Shown: in pieces, positions 19,091-28,198 of the stretch
How the letters are laid out: each line of letters opens with the position of its first letter
How positions within the stretch are numbered: the stretch's first letter is position 1
Assembly: GCF_013304385.1 (NCBI RefSeq)
Contig: NZ_JAAITU010000003.1
Span: forward strand, 86,357 to 150,356
DNA length: 64,000 bases
Origin: Blautia glucerasea
GTDB taxonomy: Bacteria > Bacillota > Clostridia > Lachnospirales > Lachnospiraceae
Direction: 5' to 3'
Made by a program: the position numbers and the translations under genes
Notes under the pieces: generated by a model
The model's database searches: none
What the model saw: only the letters and a program-made list of their open reading frames with translations
Told to the model about the DNA's origin: nothing

Positions 19091-19618
19091 ATGCGGATTC
19101 ATTTATCGGATATTTCGTCCAGTGAAGGTAAGTGCATACAGCAGTCCGTTCCTTTTGAGATGGATCGGATTTCTTTTCAGGCAGGTACATATCCTGTTCT
19201 GGCGAAGAAACCGGTAGAGCTTTGTATTACTAATACCGGAGACCGGATTCTGGAACTGACAGGACATGGACAGATCACAGTGTCGATTCCATGTGACAGA
19301 TGTCTGGAGGAAGTTTCAGTAGATATTCCTTTTCAGATCCAGAGAAAGCTGGATATGAAGCTTACGGAAGAAGAACGGATAAATGATCTGGATGAGAGCA
19401 GCTATCTCACAGGTATGGACCTGGATGTGGACCAATTGGTCTATCTTGAGGTACTGATGGGCTGGCCCTTAAAGGTTTTATGCAGAGAGGATTGCAAAGG
19501 TATCTGCAGCCAATGTGGGAAAAACCTTAATGACGGTCCCTGCGGATGTGTGGATGAGCCTAAGGATCCCCGCATGGCAGCTATCAGTGATATATTCAGT
19601 AAATTTAAGGAGGTGTAA
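19091..19618 (+). CDS. DUF177 (YceD) family protein
   Basis: 175 residues of the YceD/DUF177 family, nearly always encoded directly before ribosomal protein L32. The family has been linked to 23S rRNA processing or ribosome assembly. The conserved Cys pairs are present: CDRCLEEV in the middle, then CREDCKGICSQCGKNLNDGPCGC near the C-terminus, a metal-binding knuckle. Its strong promoter and 3-bp spacing to rpmF indicate co-expression with the ribosomal protein. The biochemical activity is unproven from sequence alone. Confidence 0.9.
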   Translation: MRIHLSDISSSEGKCIQQSVPFEMDRISFQAGTYPVLAKKPVELCITNTGDRILELTGHGQITVSIPCDRCLEEVSVDIPFQIQRKLDMKLTEEERINDLDESSYLTGMDLDVDQLVYLEVLMGWPLKVLCREDCKGICSQCGKNLNDGPCGCVDEPKDPRMAAISDIFSKFKEV

Positions 19619-19621
19619 CCA

Positions 19622-19804
19622 ATGTCCATCTGCCCAAAGAATAAATCTTCCAAAGCAAGACGTGATAAGAGAAGAGCAAACTGGAAAATGAGCGCTCCGA
19701 ATCTTGTAAAATGCAGCAAATGTGGTGCTCTGATGATGCCACACAGAGTTTGCAAGGCTTGTGGAAGCTATAACAAAAAAGAGATCATTAAGGTTGAAGA
19801 CTAA
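19622..19804 (+). CDS. rpmF: Ribosomal protein L32 (bL32)
   Basis: 60 residues, a structural protein of the large ribosomal subunit. It has the usual N-terminus SICPKNKSSKARRDKRRANWKM (Lys/Arg-rich, rRNA-binding) and a four-Cys zinc finger (CSKCG and CKACG pairs), so it is the zinc-containing C+ form. It starts 3 bp after DUF177 behind AAGGAGGTG. In relatives plsX usually follows directly. Here about 9.5 kb of other genes lie between. Confidence 0.96.
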   Translation: MSICPKNKSSKARRDKRRANWKMSAPNLVKCSKCGALMMPHRVCKACGSYNKKEIIKVED

Positions 19805-19825
19805 TTCAACACTGCAGAAATGATT

Positions 19826-19902
19826 CAAGGGGCTGTGGCATTAACAGCGGACATGGATAAGAAGTATTCGTGGCTGGTGTTAATGTTGCAGCCCCTTGTT
19901 TT
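19826..19902 (+). terminator. Long hairpin terminator after rpmF
   Basis: CAAGGGGCTG (19826-19835) pairs with the CAGCCCCTTG near 19889-19898, extended inside by CATTAACA/TGTTAATG. The loop is about 30 nt, and TTTT follows. Confidence 0.75.
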
Positions 19903-19921
19903 GGGGTAAAAGGGGGTAAAT

Positions 19922-21292
19922 ATGAAAAAAGAGGCAAAAACCGCAGTGAATCAGATCACAGAAGGAGTGATCTGGAAACAGCTGCTTTTATTTTTCTTTC
20001 CAATTGTTTTCGGTACATTTTTTCAGCAGATCTATAATACGGCAGATACCATTGTGGTGGGCCGCTTTGTAGGAAAACAGGCACTGGCTGCAGTAGGCGG
20101 TTCCACCACTGTGATCGTGAACCTGGCAGTCGGTCTGTTTGTAGGCCTGTCTTCTGGTGCGTCTGTGATCCTTGCACAGTTTTACGGGGCTAAGGATGAT
20201 GACAGCCTGGAGAAAACTCTTCACACAGCATTCGCATTTTCTATCATTGGAAGCATTGTGCTGGGAGTGATTGGCTATGCCGGCTCCAGATGGATGCTGC
20301 AGATCATGGATACACCGGCAGATGTGCTGGAAGATTCTGTATTATATCTGCATATTTATTTTATAGGCATGCTTTCTAACCTTCTATATAATATGGGAGC
20401 AGGGATTCTCCGTGCAGTAGGAGATTCCAAACGTCCTTTGTATGTACTGATCATTACATGTACTGTAAATATTATCCTGGATCTTCTTCTTGTGATCGGA
20501 TTTGGTCTGGGCGTTCTTGGTGTGGCTGCTGCAACAGTGATCTCTCAGGCGATCAGTGCGGTTATTGTGATAGTAATGCTGCTGAAAACGAAAGAAAGCT
20601 ACCGGTTGATTCCATTCAGGATTCGCTTTCACAGCCGTTATCTGAAAGCAATTCTCAGGATCGGAATACCGGCAGCTCTTGAATCTACCATGTATAATGT
20701 GTCAAATTTGATCATCCAGGTATATGTTAATAAGCTGGGTACAGATACTGTGGCTGCCTGGGGAACCTTAAGCAAGATCGACGCCTTTTTCTGGATGGTG
20801 TTGAATGCTTTCGGCATATCCATAACAACATTTGTGGGACAAAATTACGGGGCCGGAAAATTTACAAGAATGAAAAAGAGTGTGCGTATCTGCATGATCA
20901 TGGCCTTGTTCTCCTCAGTAGCCATCAGCGGTACGATCATTCTTTTTGGAAAAGAACTTTTCGGACTGTTTATTTCTGATCAGAAGGTGCTTCAGATCGG
21001 AGTACATATGATCTTCCGTATGCTTCCTGCCTATTCCATATTTGTAGTGATCAGCATCCTGTCCGGTGCACTTAGGGGTGCTGGAAAGGTGCTGATCCCT
21101 ATGGTACTTACCTGTGGAGGTGTATGTACGCTCAGACTCCTTTGGTTGTTTACTATGGTACCCAGATATCCTGGAATCGATACCATTATGCTCAGCTATC
21201 CTATTTCCTGGAGTATTACTGCTACATTGTTTGTTATCTATTATTTAAAAAGATTTCCCAAAAGTTATCCTGAAGCTGGTCAGAATGCCTGA
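19922..21292 (+). CDS. MATE family efflux transporter
   Basis: 456 residues with about 12 membrane helices in two related halves, the MATE (multidrug and toxic compound extrusion) fold. Typical segments are FFFPIVFGTFFQQIYNTADTIVVGRFVG at helix 1-2, GLSSGASVILAQFYGAKDD, and AFGISITTFVGQNYGAG at the start of the second half. It would export cationic drugs or metabolites using Na+ or H+ gradients, but the substrate cannot be predicted. It is the first gene of the block inserted between rpmF and plsX, and its 3' end overlaps the convergent GH2 gene by 13 bp. Confidence 0.9.
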   Translation: MKKEAKTAVNQITEGVIWKQLLLFFFPIVFGTFFQQIYNTADTIVVGRFVGKQALAAVGGSTTVIVNLAVGLFVGLSSGASVILAQFYGAKDDDSLEKTLHTAFAFSIIGSIVLGVIGYAGSRWMLQIMDTPADVLEDSVLYLHIYFIGMLSNLLYNMGAGILRAVGDSKRPLYVLIITCTVNIILDLLLVIGFGLGVLGVAAATVISQAISAVIVIVMLLKTKESYRLIPFRIRFHSRYLKAILRIGIPAALESTMYNVSNLIIQVYVNKLGTDTVAAWGTLSKIDAFFWMVLNAFGISITTFVGQNYGAGKFTRMKKSVRICMIMALFSSVAISGTIILFGKELFGLFISDQKVLQIGVHMIFRMLPAYSIFVVISILSGALRGAGKVLIPMVLTCGGVCTLRLLWLFTMVPRYPGIDTIMLSYPISWSITATLFVIYYLKRFPKSYPEAGQNA

Positions 21293-23127
21293 TCCTGGAT
21301 TTGGCTTTTTAACCGGTGGTTCAGGCTCTTTATGGTATGGGGAACAGGTTTTATCATTTCACGGTCATAGGTAAGGATACCATTTACTTCTTCTTCCACA
21401 TCTGATAATTGGGTGTAGACAGATGCGGAAATGCCTTTGGGAACAGCAGGAAGAAGAGTGTTAAGGAAAAGTGCTTTTATCCCACTGGTAAGGGCCTTTT
21501 GACTGTTGAATTTTTTATAGCCATAGATTTTATTATAGGCACTGTGTCCGGAAATCCTGAAGGAATAGCCGCCGAACTCAGACAGAGCCATTACCCGGCT
21601 TTCTTTTCTGGGAAGAGGCAGGCCAAAGAAATAGTAATGGATGCTTTTTATATCTCCACAGTTCTGGTCAAACCAGCCGCTGGCAGGATCTACCAGTCTG
21701 GAAGAATCCAGCTTCCGGATCATATCACTGATTTTCTTCGTGGAAAATTGTCCCCAGCCTTCATTAAAGGGAACCCAGCATACAATGGAAGGATGGTTGT
21801 AAAGTGCCTGGATGGTCTGTCTGGTTTCCTGGATAAACTCCTGTCTGCCTTCATAGCTTTTTCTGGAAAAAAGAAAACGGCAGTGATCTTTTACAGGAAT
21901 GCGAAGATAATTCATAAGAGTTGCCAGGTATGTAACAAACCAGGATTGATAAGTGCTGCCGCCATTTACCATATCCTGCCATACCAGCATGCCCATACGG
22001 TCACAATGGAAATACCAGCGATCAGCTTCGATTTTTCCGTGCTTGCGGAGCATGTTAAAGCCCAGCTCCTTCATAGTCTGGATATCGTAGATCAAGGCCT
22101 GGTCAGAGGGAGCTGTGTAAAGCCCGTCCGGCCAGTATCCCTGGTCCAGCACTCCAGTTTGGAAAACGGGATGATCATTCAGACAGAAACGGGGAATGCC
22201 TTTTTTATCTAGCTGAATATCCAGCTTGCGCATGGCAAAATAAGTATAGATCTGATCCTGACCAAAGCTGATCCGTACCGGATAAAGAAGGGGAGAATCA
22301 GAAGTCCAGGGGATCGGATCCTTTACAGGGATGCAGGCTGTTTTGCCAGGAACAATAGAGCCTTCAAAGAGAAGCTCCTGACATGCTTTTTCAGTGACCC
22401 CCTGCTCTGTAAGAAGACAGGGAGCATAAATCTGGCACAGGGCTTCCTGCCTGCAGTCAGAACTGCTGACCTGTACTTTAAGGGAAAGGCTTTGATGATC
22501 CAGATTGGGAGTCAGTTTCAGGCTTTTAATGTGGTCTGCAGCAACTTTTTCCAGCCATACAGTCTGCCAGATCCCGCTTTGGGCAGTGTAGAACATGCCG
22601 CCTGGAGCTAGTTTTTGTTTTCCGCGGCTGTGATAGGATGTGTCACTGAAATCCCGCACTGATACAAGAAGATGAAGCCTTTGGGAACGTGCAGCGGCCT
22701 TTGTGATATCCAGGGTGAAGGGCAGATATCCGCCTTTATGATATCCGGCATGATGACCGTTTACGTAGACCGTACAAATCTGATCCACTGCGCCAAAATG
22801 CAAAAGCAGACAGTCTGTGGCTTCATTTATGGTATCCCAGGGAAGAAGAACTGTCAGGGAATACCACAGGGTTTCATCAGGCTTTAGCTGGCGCATCACG
22901 CCGGAAAGAGGTGCCTCCGGTGAAAAGGGAACTCGGATCTGGCCCTGAAATGGAAAGGAATCTGGGTCTTCAAAGTCAGCAGGTGTGATTCGTGTGTCTG
23001 TTATGATATAATCCCAGATGCCGTTAAGGCAGACCCATTCGTTTCGTACCATCATAGGCCTTGGGTATTCCTGCAGTGTTTTGCCAAGTGCGGCCTGGTT
23101 CGTCCAGCGGGTTGTAAGTATGTTCAT
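21280..23127 (-). CDS. Glycoside hydrolase family 2 enzyme (beta-galactosidase/beta-glucuronidase-like)
   Basis: 615 residues. The layout is an N-terminal sugar-binding jelly roll (NEWVCLNGIWDY, RVPFSPEAPLSGV, the HFGAVDQICTVYVNG region), an immunoglobulin-like middle and a TIM-barrel catalytic domain. The acid/base Glu is in VCWVPFNEGWGQF and the nucleophile Glu is probably in ALSEFGGYSF. There is no signal peptide, so it would act on imported oligosaccharides or glycosides in the cytoplasm. Whether it prefers galactosides, glucuronides or others is not decidable by eye. At 615 residues it is a short member of the family. No sugar transporter is adjacent. Confidence 0.85.
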   Translation of the reverse strand: MNILTTRWTNQAALGKTLQEYPRPMMVRNEWVCLNGIWDYIITDTRITPADFEDPDSFPFQGQIRVPFSPEAPLSGVMRQLKPDETLWYSLTVLLPWDTINEATDCLLLHFGAVDQICTVYVNGHHAGYHKGGYLPFTLDITKAAARSQRLHLLVSVRDFSDTSYHSRGKQKLAPGGMFYTAQSGIWQTVWLEKVAADHIKSLKLTPNLDHQSLSLKVQVSSSDCRQEALCQIYAPCLLTEQGVTEKACQELLFEGSIVPGKTACIPVKDPIPWTSDSPLLYPVRISFGQDQIYTYFAMRKLDIQLDKKGIPRFCLNDHPVFQTGVLDQGYWPDGLYTAPSDQALIYDIQTMKELGFNMLRKHGKIEADRWYFHCDRMGMLVWQDMVNGGSTYQSWFVTYLATLMNYLRIPVKDHCRFLFSRKSYEGRQEFIQETRQTIQALYNHPSIVCWVPFNEGWGQFSTKKISDMIRKLDSSRLVDPASGWFDQNCGDIKSIHYYFFGLPLPRKESRVMALSEFGGYSFRISGHSAYNKIYGYKKFNSQKALTSGIKALFLNTLLPAVPKGISASVYTQLSDVEEEVNGILTYDREMIKPVPHTIKSLNHRLKSQIQDQAF

Positions 23128-23193
23128 GATTTAATACCTCCTGTATTTCCAGTATATATGCAAGGGCAGGGGGATTTCAATGTTTTTCTATAT

Positions 23194-23213
23194 CAGCTGG
23201 GAGTCAATCCCCC
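23194..23213 (+). repeat. Collapsed fragment of structured RNA element B
   Basis: CAGCTGGGAG followed by TCAATCCCCC matches copy B (30384-30393 and 30447-30456) with the whole inner core missing between two GGGAG repeats. This is as expected if recombination between those short repeats removed the core. Together with GGGGGATT at 23169 it can form a hairpin. Confidence 0.5.
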
Positions 23214-23318
23214 TTAAGGAGATGGCTGGTTATTAAAGAAGTGGAAATAATAAGCGGTTTGTGATAGGATGGAATATGGGTCAAAAGCCCCAGGCTATGA
23301 TAACAAGGAGTTTTTAGG

Positions 23319-25133
23319 ATGAATATATTAAATATAGAACATATCAGCAAGGTTTATGGCGAAAAGGTGATTTTTGACGATATATCCTGCGGTATACAGG
23401 AAGGTGAGAAGATTGGGATCATCGGTATCAACGGTACAGGGAAAAGCACTCTTCTAAGGATCCTGGCAGGGCTGGAAGAAGGCGATGAAGGTCAGGTGAT
23501 CATGCAAAATGGTATCCGCATGGCATACCTTCCGCAGAATCCTCAGTTTCCTGCAGACAGTACCGTTCTTGATTATGTGGCAGATGGAAGATGGCACAAA
23601 GAGTGGGGCACGGAAAGTGAGGCCGGAAATGTGCTGAATAAGCTAGGGCTTACAGATCATCAGGCTAAGATTTCCCATCTGTCCGGAGGCCAGAAAAAGC
23701 GGGCTGCACTTGCCAGGATACTGGTGAATCCGTTTGATATCCTGATTCTGGACGAGCCTACCAACCATCTGGACGGAGAAATGGTTTCATGGCTGGAGGA
23801 TTATCTGATCCGGTTTAAAGGGGTGCTGATCATGGTCACTCATGACCGTTATTTTCTTGACCGGGTGTCCAACAGGATCCTGGAGATCAGTCACGGGAGC
23901 TTGTATTCTTATGAGGCAAACTATTCCAGATTCCTGGAATTGAAAGCCCAAAGAGAGGAAATGGAGCTTGCCAGTGACCGTAAACGCCGCAGTGTGCTTA
24001 GAATGGAACTGGAATGGGCAAAGCGGGGATGCAGAGCCAGGAGCACCAAACAAAGAGCACGTCTGGAACGTTTGGAAGCCCTGAAAAACGGAACCACACC
24101 TTTGGCAGAGCAGACGGTAGAAATGGATTCCGTAGAAACACGAATGGGGAAAAAAACCATACTTCTTCATCATCTTACAAAGAAATATCAGGATAAGGTG
24201 CTGGTAAATGATTTTGATTATATTGTACTGAGAGGGCAGAGACTGGGGATCATTGGTCCAAACGGCTGCGGAAAATCCACATTGATCCGTATGATCGCAG
24301 GTGTGGTACAGCCGGACCAGGGAGAAGTAGAGGTAGGTGAAACGATCCGGATCGGATATTTTGCCCAGGAAGTACCGGATATGGACAACAACCAGCGTGT
24401 GATCGATTATATCCGTGATGTGGCAGAGTATATTCCTACCAGAGATGGAAAGATCACAGCCTCTATGATGCTGGAACGCTTCCTTTTTGACTCCGCCATG
24501 CAGTATACTCCCATCCAGAAACTGTCCGGTGGTGAGAAAAGGCGTTTATATCTGCTGAAAGTCCTTATGGAAGCACCAAATGTGCTGCTTTTGGATGAGC
24601 CGGGAAATGACCTGGACATCCCTACATTAACTATATTGGAGGATTATCTGTCTTCTTTTAACGGGATTGTGATCACAGTGTCCCATGACCGATATTTTCT
24701 GGACAATGTAGTGGATCGGATTTTTGCATTTGAGGGGGATGGCCATCTGGTACAATACGAAGGCGGATATACAGACTATGTAAAGGCAAAGCAGGAAAAA
24801 GCAGTGCATGCTTCTTTGGCATCTTTGGAGAAATCTGCAGAAGATAAAAAGAAGGCTGCAAAGGAATGGAAAAAGAACCGGCCGGAGAAGCTGAAATTTT
24901 CTTTTAAAGAACAAAAGGAATTTGAGACGATTGATGATGTGATCAGCAGCCTGGAAGAGAAGATTGAAAATCTGGATCAGGAGATTCTTAAAAATGCCAC
25001 CAATTCCTTAAAACTTCAGGAGCTGATGAAAGAAAAAGGAGATGCAGAAGCGCTTCTGGAGGAAAAAATGGACAGATGGGTTTACTTAAATGATTTGGCC
25101 CAGCGGATTGAAGAGGAAAAAGAAAATGGATGA
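23319..25133 (+). CDS. ABC-F family ATPase (Uup-like)
   Basis: 604 residues with two ATP-binding domains and no membrane segments, the ABC-F layout whose members act on the ribosome. Domain 1 has Walker A GINGTGKST (about 36-44), HLSGGQKKRAALA and LILDEPTNHLD. Domain 2 has GPNGCGKST, KLSGGEKRRLYLL and LLLDEPGNDLD. A charged C-terminal coiled coil (about residues 520-604) points to the Uup-type branch. Antibiotic-resistance ABC-F proteins share this layout, so a resistance role is possible but not shown. selA overlaps its last 8 bp. Confidence 0.9.
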   Translation: MNILNIEHISKVYGEKVIFDDISCGIQEGEKIGIIGINGTGKSTLLRILAGLEEGDEGQVIMQNGIRMAYLPQNPQFPADSTVLDYVADGRWHKEWGTESEAGNVLNKLGLTDHQAKISHLSGGQKKRAALARILVNPFDILILDEPTNHLDGEMVSWLEDYLIRFKGVLIMVTHDRYFLDRVSNRILEISHGSLYSYEANYSRFLELKAQREEMELASDRKRRSVLRMELEWAKRGCRARSTKQRARLERLEALKNGTTPLAEQTVEMDSVETRMGKKTILLHHLTKKYQDKVLVNDFDYIVLRGQRLGIIGPNGCGKSTLIRMIAGVVQPDQGEVEVGETIRIGYFAQEVPDMDNNQRVIDYIRDVAEYIPTRDGKITASMMLERFLFDSAMQYTPIQKLSGGEKRRLYLLKVLMEAPNVLLLDEPGNDLDIPTLTILEDYLSSFNGIVITVSHDRYFLDNVVDRIFAFEGDGHLVQYEGGYTDYVKAKQEKAVHASLASLEKSAEDKKKAAKEWKKNRPEKLKFSFKEQKEFETIDDVISSLEEKIENLDQEILKNATNSLKLQELMKEKGDAEALLEEKMDRWVYLNDLAQRIEEEKENG

Positions 25134-26490
25134 TCCAAAAAGGATGCGGCAGATCCCTAAAATGGATCAGCTGATGGCTCAGGAAACAGGCAGGCAGCTT
25201 GCCCGGGCTTACGGATATCAGGAAACCCTGCAGGCTGCAAGGATTGCTGCAGACCAGATACGGCAGGATCCTGGAAAAGACCCGGGAGATATTTTTAAAG
25301 AGATCCGTGCCATACTAAAGAAGCAGAAGCGCAGGCATCTGACCCATGTGATCAATGGCACAGGGGTGATCCTGCACACCAATCTGGGACGTGCACCTTT
25401 TGGAGAGGAGACAGCAGAGCATGTGGCACGGCTGATGACCGGGTATACCAATCTGGAGCTGGATCTGGAAACAGGAAAAAGGGGAAGCAGGCTGGCTTCC
25501 TTTCAGCAGGATCTGGAGAGTCTTACAGGCGCTGAGGCAGTAGCAGTGGTCAATAATAATGCAGCTGCAGTGCTTCTTATGCTTACTGTATTGGCTTTTG
25601 AACGTCAGGTTTGTGTTTCAAGAGGGGAACTGGTGGAAATCGGAGGGAAATTCAGGATCCCTGAGGTTATGGAGCAAAGCGGAGGAATCCTTGTTGAGGT
25701 AGGCACTACAAACCGAACTTACCTTGAAGATTATACCGGCGCAGTTACAGAGAACACGGCTGCATTCCTGAAGGTGCATACCAGTAATTACCAGATCACA
25801 GGTTTTACCTGTGCACCTTCTGTAAAAGAACTGGCAGAGGAAGCACATAAGCGTCAGCTGTATCTGCTGGTGGATCTGGGCAGCGGAGATCTGGGCTATA
25901 TTCCCGGAACGGACCCAAAAGAGACAGTCAGGTCAGTTCTGGCTCAGGGGGCAGACCTGGTGTCCTTCAGTGGGGACAAGCTGCTGGGTGGGCCGCAGGC
26001 AGGGATACTTGCAGGAAAAAGAGAACTGATCCACAGGATAAAAAAGCATCCTCTGATGCGTGCGCTCAGGATCGATAAATTCACGGCAGCTGTGCTGGAT
26101 GAAACAGTAAGGCTGTACAAGGAATCTGAAAAACAAAAGATCCCGGTATTGGAAATGACCAGCCGGAGCCTGGAACAGATGGAACAGATGGCAGATGCTT
26201 TATTAAAAAGCCTGGAACATGAAGCAGGAGATCATGTGCAGCTTCAGATGATCGACACTCTAGGAACAACAGGTGGAGGCAGTATGCCGGGAAAGGATCT
26301 GCCAGGAAAAGGCCTGTCTATTCGTTCATCCAGGTATTCTGTGATGGAGATAGAAGAAAGGCTGCGCCACAGTGAGCCTCCGGTAATCGGGAAAATTGAG
26401 AAAGACCAGGTGGTTCTGGATATGCGGACCATATTTCCGGGAGAAATGAAGGAATTGACACAGATAATCAAAAAAGTTCTTGATATTTAA
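25126..26490 (+). CDS. selA: L-seryl-tRNA(Sec) selenium transferase
   Basis: A PLP enzyme that converts seryl-tRNA-Sec to selenocysteinyl-tRNA-Sec using selenophosphate. 454 residues from the ATG at 25126, which overlaps the end of the ABC-F gene and follows AAGAGGAAAA. Features are HVINGTGVILHTNLGRAP, NNNAAAVLLML, and SFSGDKLLGGPQAG with the PLP lysine at about residue 285. The last segment SIRSSRYSVMEIEERLR is conserved. selB and a tRNA-Sec gene follow. selD is not in this window. Confidence 0.95.
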   Translation: MDDPKRMRQIPKMDQLMAQETGRQLARAYGYQETLQAARIAADQIRQDPGKDPGDIFKEIRAILKKQKRRHLTHVINGTGVILHTNLGRAPFGEETAEHVARLMTGYTNLELDLETGKRGSRLASFQQDLESLTGAEAVAVVNNNAAAVLLMLTVLAFERQVCVSRGELVEIGGKFRIPEVMEQSGGILVEVGTTNRTYLEDYTGAVTENTAAFLKVHTSNYQITGFTCAPSVKELAEEAHKRQLYLLVDLGSGDLGYIPGTDPKETVRSVLAQGADLVSFSGDKLLGGPQAGILAGKRELIHRIKKHPLMRALRIDKFTAAVLDETVRLYKESEKQKIPVLEMTSRSLEQMEQMADALLKSLEHEAGDHVQLQMIDTLGTTGGGSMPGKDLPGKGLSIRSSRYSVMEIEERLRHSEPPVIGKIEKDQVVLDMRTIFPGEMKELTQIIKKVLDI

Positions 26491-26531
26491 GAAAGCCGGA
26501 GAAATGTTCTTCCTCACAAGGAGGTGAGTGG

Positions 26532-28013
26532 ATGCAGTACGTTACCATTGGGACAGCAGGACATGTGGATCATGGGAAAACCTGTTTGGTAAAAGCGTTG
26601 ACTGGGGTGGATACAGACCGGCTTCTGGAAGAAAAGCAAAGAGGCCTGACGGTTGATCTTGGATTTGCCCCTGTGGATCTGGGACAAGAGATCCGTGGCG
26701 GGATCATCGATGTACCGGGGCATGAGCACTTTATCAAGAATATGCTGGCTGGTGTGTGGGGAATGGAGATCATCTTATTTGTGGTGGCAGCTGATGAGGG
26801 GATCATGCCTCAGACAGTAGAGCATTTGCAGATCTTGTCACTTCTGGGGATCAAAAAAGGATTGATCGCCCTTACCAGATGTGATCTGGCTGATGCAACG
26901 CAAAAGCAGAAGGTGAGACAGGATATAGAAACCCTTGTAAAAGGGACTTTCCTTGAACAGGCACCCATCATAGAAACCAGCATACTTACTGGTGAAGGGA
27001 TCAAGACCATACGAAAGGAGCTGTCACAGCTTGCCAAAATGCTGCCGCCAAAAGACCTTTCTCTGCCTTATTTTCTGCCTATTGACCGTGCTTTTACAGT
27101 GCCAGGGTTTGGAACTGTAATTACAGGTACCCTGGTTCAGGGAAGGATCTGTGCAGGTGCAAAAGGAATCCTGTATCCAAAAGGGAAAGAAGTTAAGATC
27201 CGCAGGCTGGAGATCTTTGGAAAACAGGCTGAATGGGTACAGGCTGGCACCAGGGTGGCAGTGAATCTGCCGGGAATAGAAAAAAATCAGATTTCCAGAG
27301 GCATGGTACTGGCACAGCCTGGCAGTCAAAAGCCTGCAGGGAGAATAAATATACAGTTTCAGACCGTAAAAAGCTTAAAAGAACCTGTAAAAAATAACAG
27401 TCGTATACAGGTATGCTGGGGCTGTGGTACATTTCAGGGCAGGATACTTCTGGAAGGTAAGGAACAGATTTTTCCAGGAGAAGAATGCCAGGCACAGCTT
27501 CGTTTGGAAAAAGAACTTTATATAAAGCCTGGAGATCATCTGATCCTTCGGAAATATTCTCCTTCAAAAACCATTGGAGGCGGTATAGTAATACAGCTTT
27601 GCGATAAGGTTAGACGGGAAAAGGTATGCCAAAAGCCAGAGGAATCTGGTGAAACCATGAAAAAGATCTGCACTTTGTATCAGCAGGCGGGTTTCTTTCC
27701 ACCTAAAACCTGTGAGGTCAAAAAACTGCTTGGGAAAGAACCGGGATTTTCCGGGGCTTTTTTCAAAATGATACAGCAGGGAGATTTATGCAGGTTTGGA
27801 GAGGGAGATTATATGGCAAAAGCCTTTTATAAGAAAGGAAAAGAATGTGCTGCTTTTCTTTTTAGGCAACATGGTGAGATCCCTACAGGAATGTTCAGGG
27901 ACATACTTGGTATTTCAAGAAAGTGTGCCATTACTCTTTTGGAAAGCTACGACAAAGAGCATTTTACCAGCTGGAATGGAAAGAAAAGAATCCTGGCACA
28001 CAGCATTGGATAA
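26532..28013 (+). CDS. selB: Selenocysteine-specific elongation factor SelB (short form)
   Basis: Delivers selenocysteinyl-tRNA to UGA codons next to a SECIS hairpin. 493 residues. G1 is GTAGHVDHGKTCLV, the switch region is RGLTVDLGFA, G3 is DVPGHEHF and G4 is TRCDLAD; EF-Tu-like domains II and III follow. The C-terminus retains the RNA-binding winged helix related to the FRDILGISRKCAITLLESYD segment. SelB proteins are usually over 600 residues with four winged helices, so one or two of the inner ones seem absent here. The ribosome site is AAGGAGGTG. Confidence 0.92.
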   Translation: MQYVTIGTAGHVDHGKTCLVKALTGVDTDRLLEEKQRGLTVDLGFAPVDLGQEIRGGIIDVPGHEHFIKNMLAGVWGMEIILFVVAADEGIMPQTVEHLQILSLLGIKKGLIALTRCDLADATQKQKVRQDIETLVKGTFLEQAPIIETSILTGEGIKTIRKELSQLAKMLPPKDLSLPYFLPIDRAFTVPGFGTVITGTLVQGRICAGAKGILYPKGKEVKIRRLEIFGKQAEWVQAGTRVAVNLPGIEKNQISRGMVLAQPGSQKPAGRINIQFQTVKSLKEPVKNNSRIQVCWGCGTFQGRILLEGKEQIFPGEECQAQLRLEKELYIKPGDHLILRKYSPSKTIGGGIVIQLCDKVRREKVCQKPEESGETMKKICTLYQQAGFFPPKTCEVKKLLGKEPGFSGAFFKMIQQGDLCRFGEGDYMAKAFYKKGKECAAFLFRQHGEIPTGMFRDILGISRKCAITLLESYDKEHFTSWNGKKRILAHSIG

Positions 28014-28043
28014 CTGAAAAGCTGTAAAAAAGATATGATTTAC

Positions 28044-28138
28044 TGGCGGGAACATGTGGGAATCGAACCCACCCGGGACAATCCATGCCCCACACTGGTT
28101 TTGAAGACCAGGAGACACACCAGCACCTTTCTGCTCCC
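28044..28138 (-). tRNA. selC: tRNA-Sec (anticodon TCA)
   Basis: 95 nt on the minus strand, the length expected for bacterial tRNA-Sec with its long variable arm. The 5' GGGAGCA pairs with 3' TGTTCCC, followed by discriminator G and an encoded CCA. The anticodon stem-loop CTGGT-CTTCAAA-ACCAG gives TCA (28102-28104 on the plus strand). The T-arm is GTGGG-TTCGATT-CCCAC. It lies directly after selB, convergent to it. Confidence 0.95.
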
Positions 28139-28198
28139 GGAAAAATTATACTAAAAATCATCAGGTGTTTCAAGGAAAAAAAGAAAGGAGGAAGCCGT

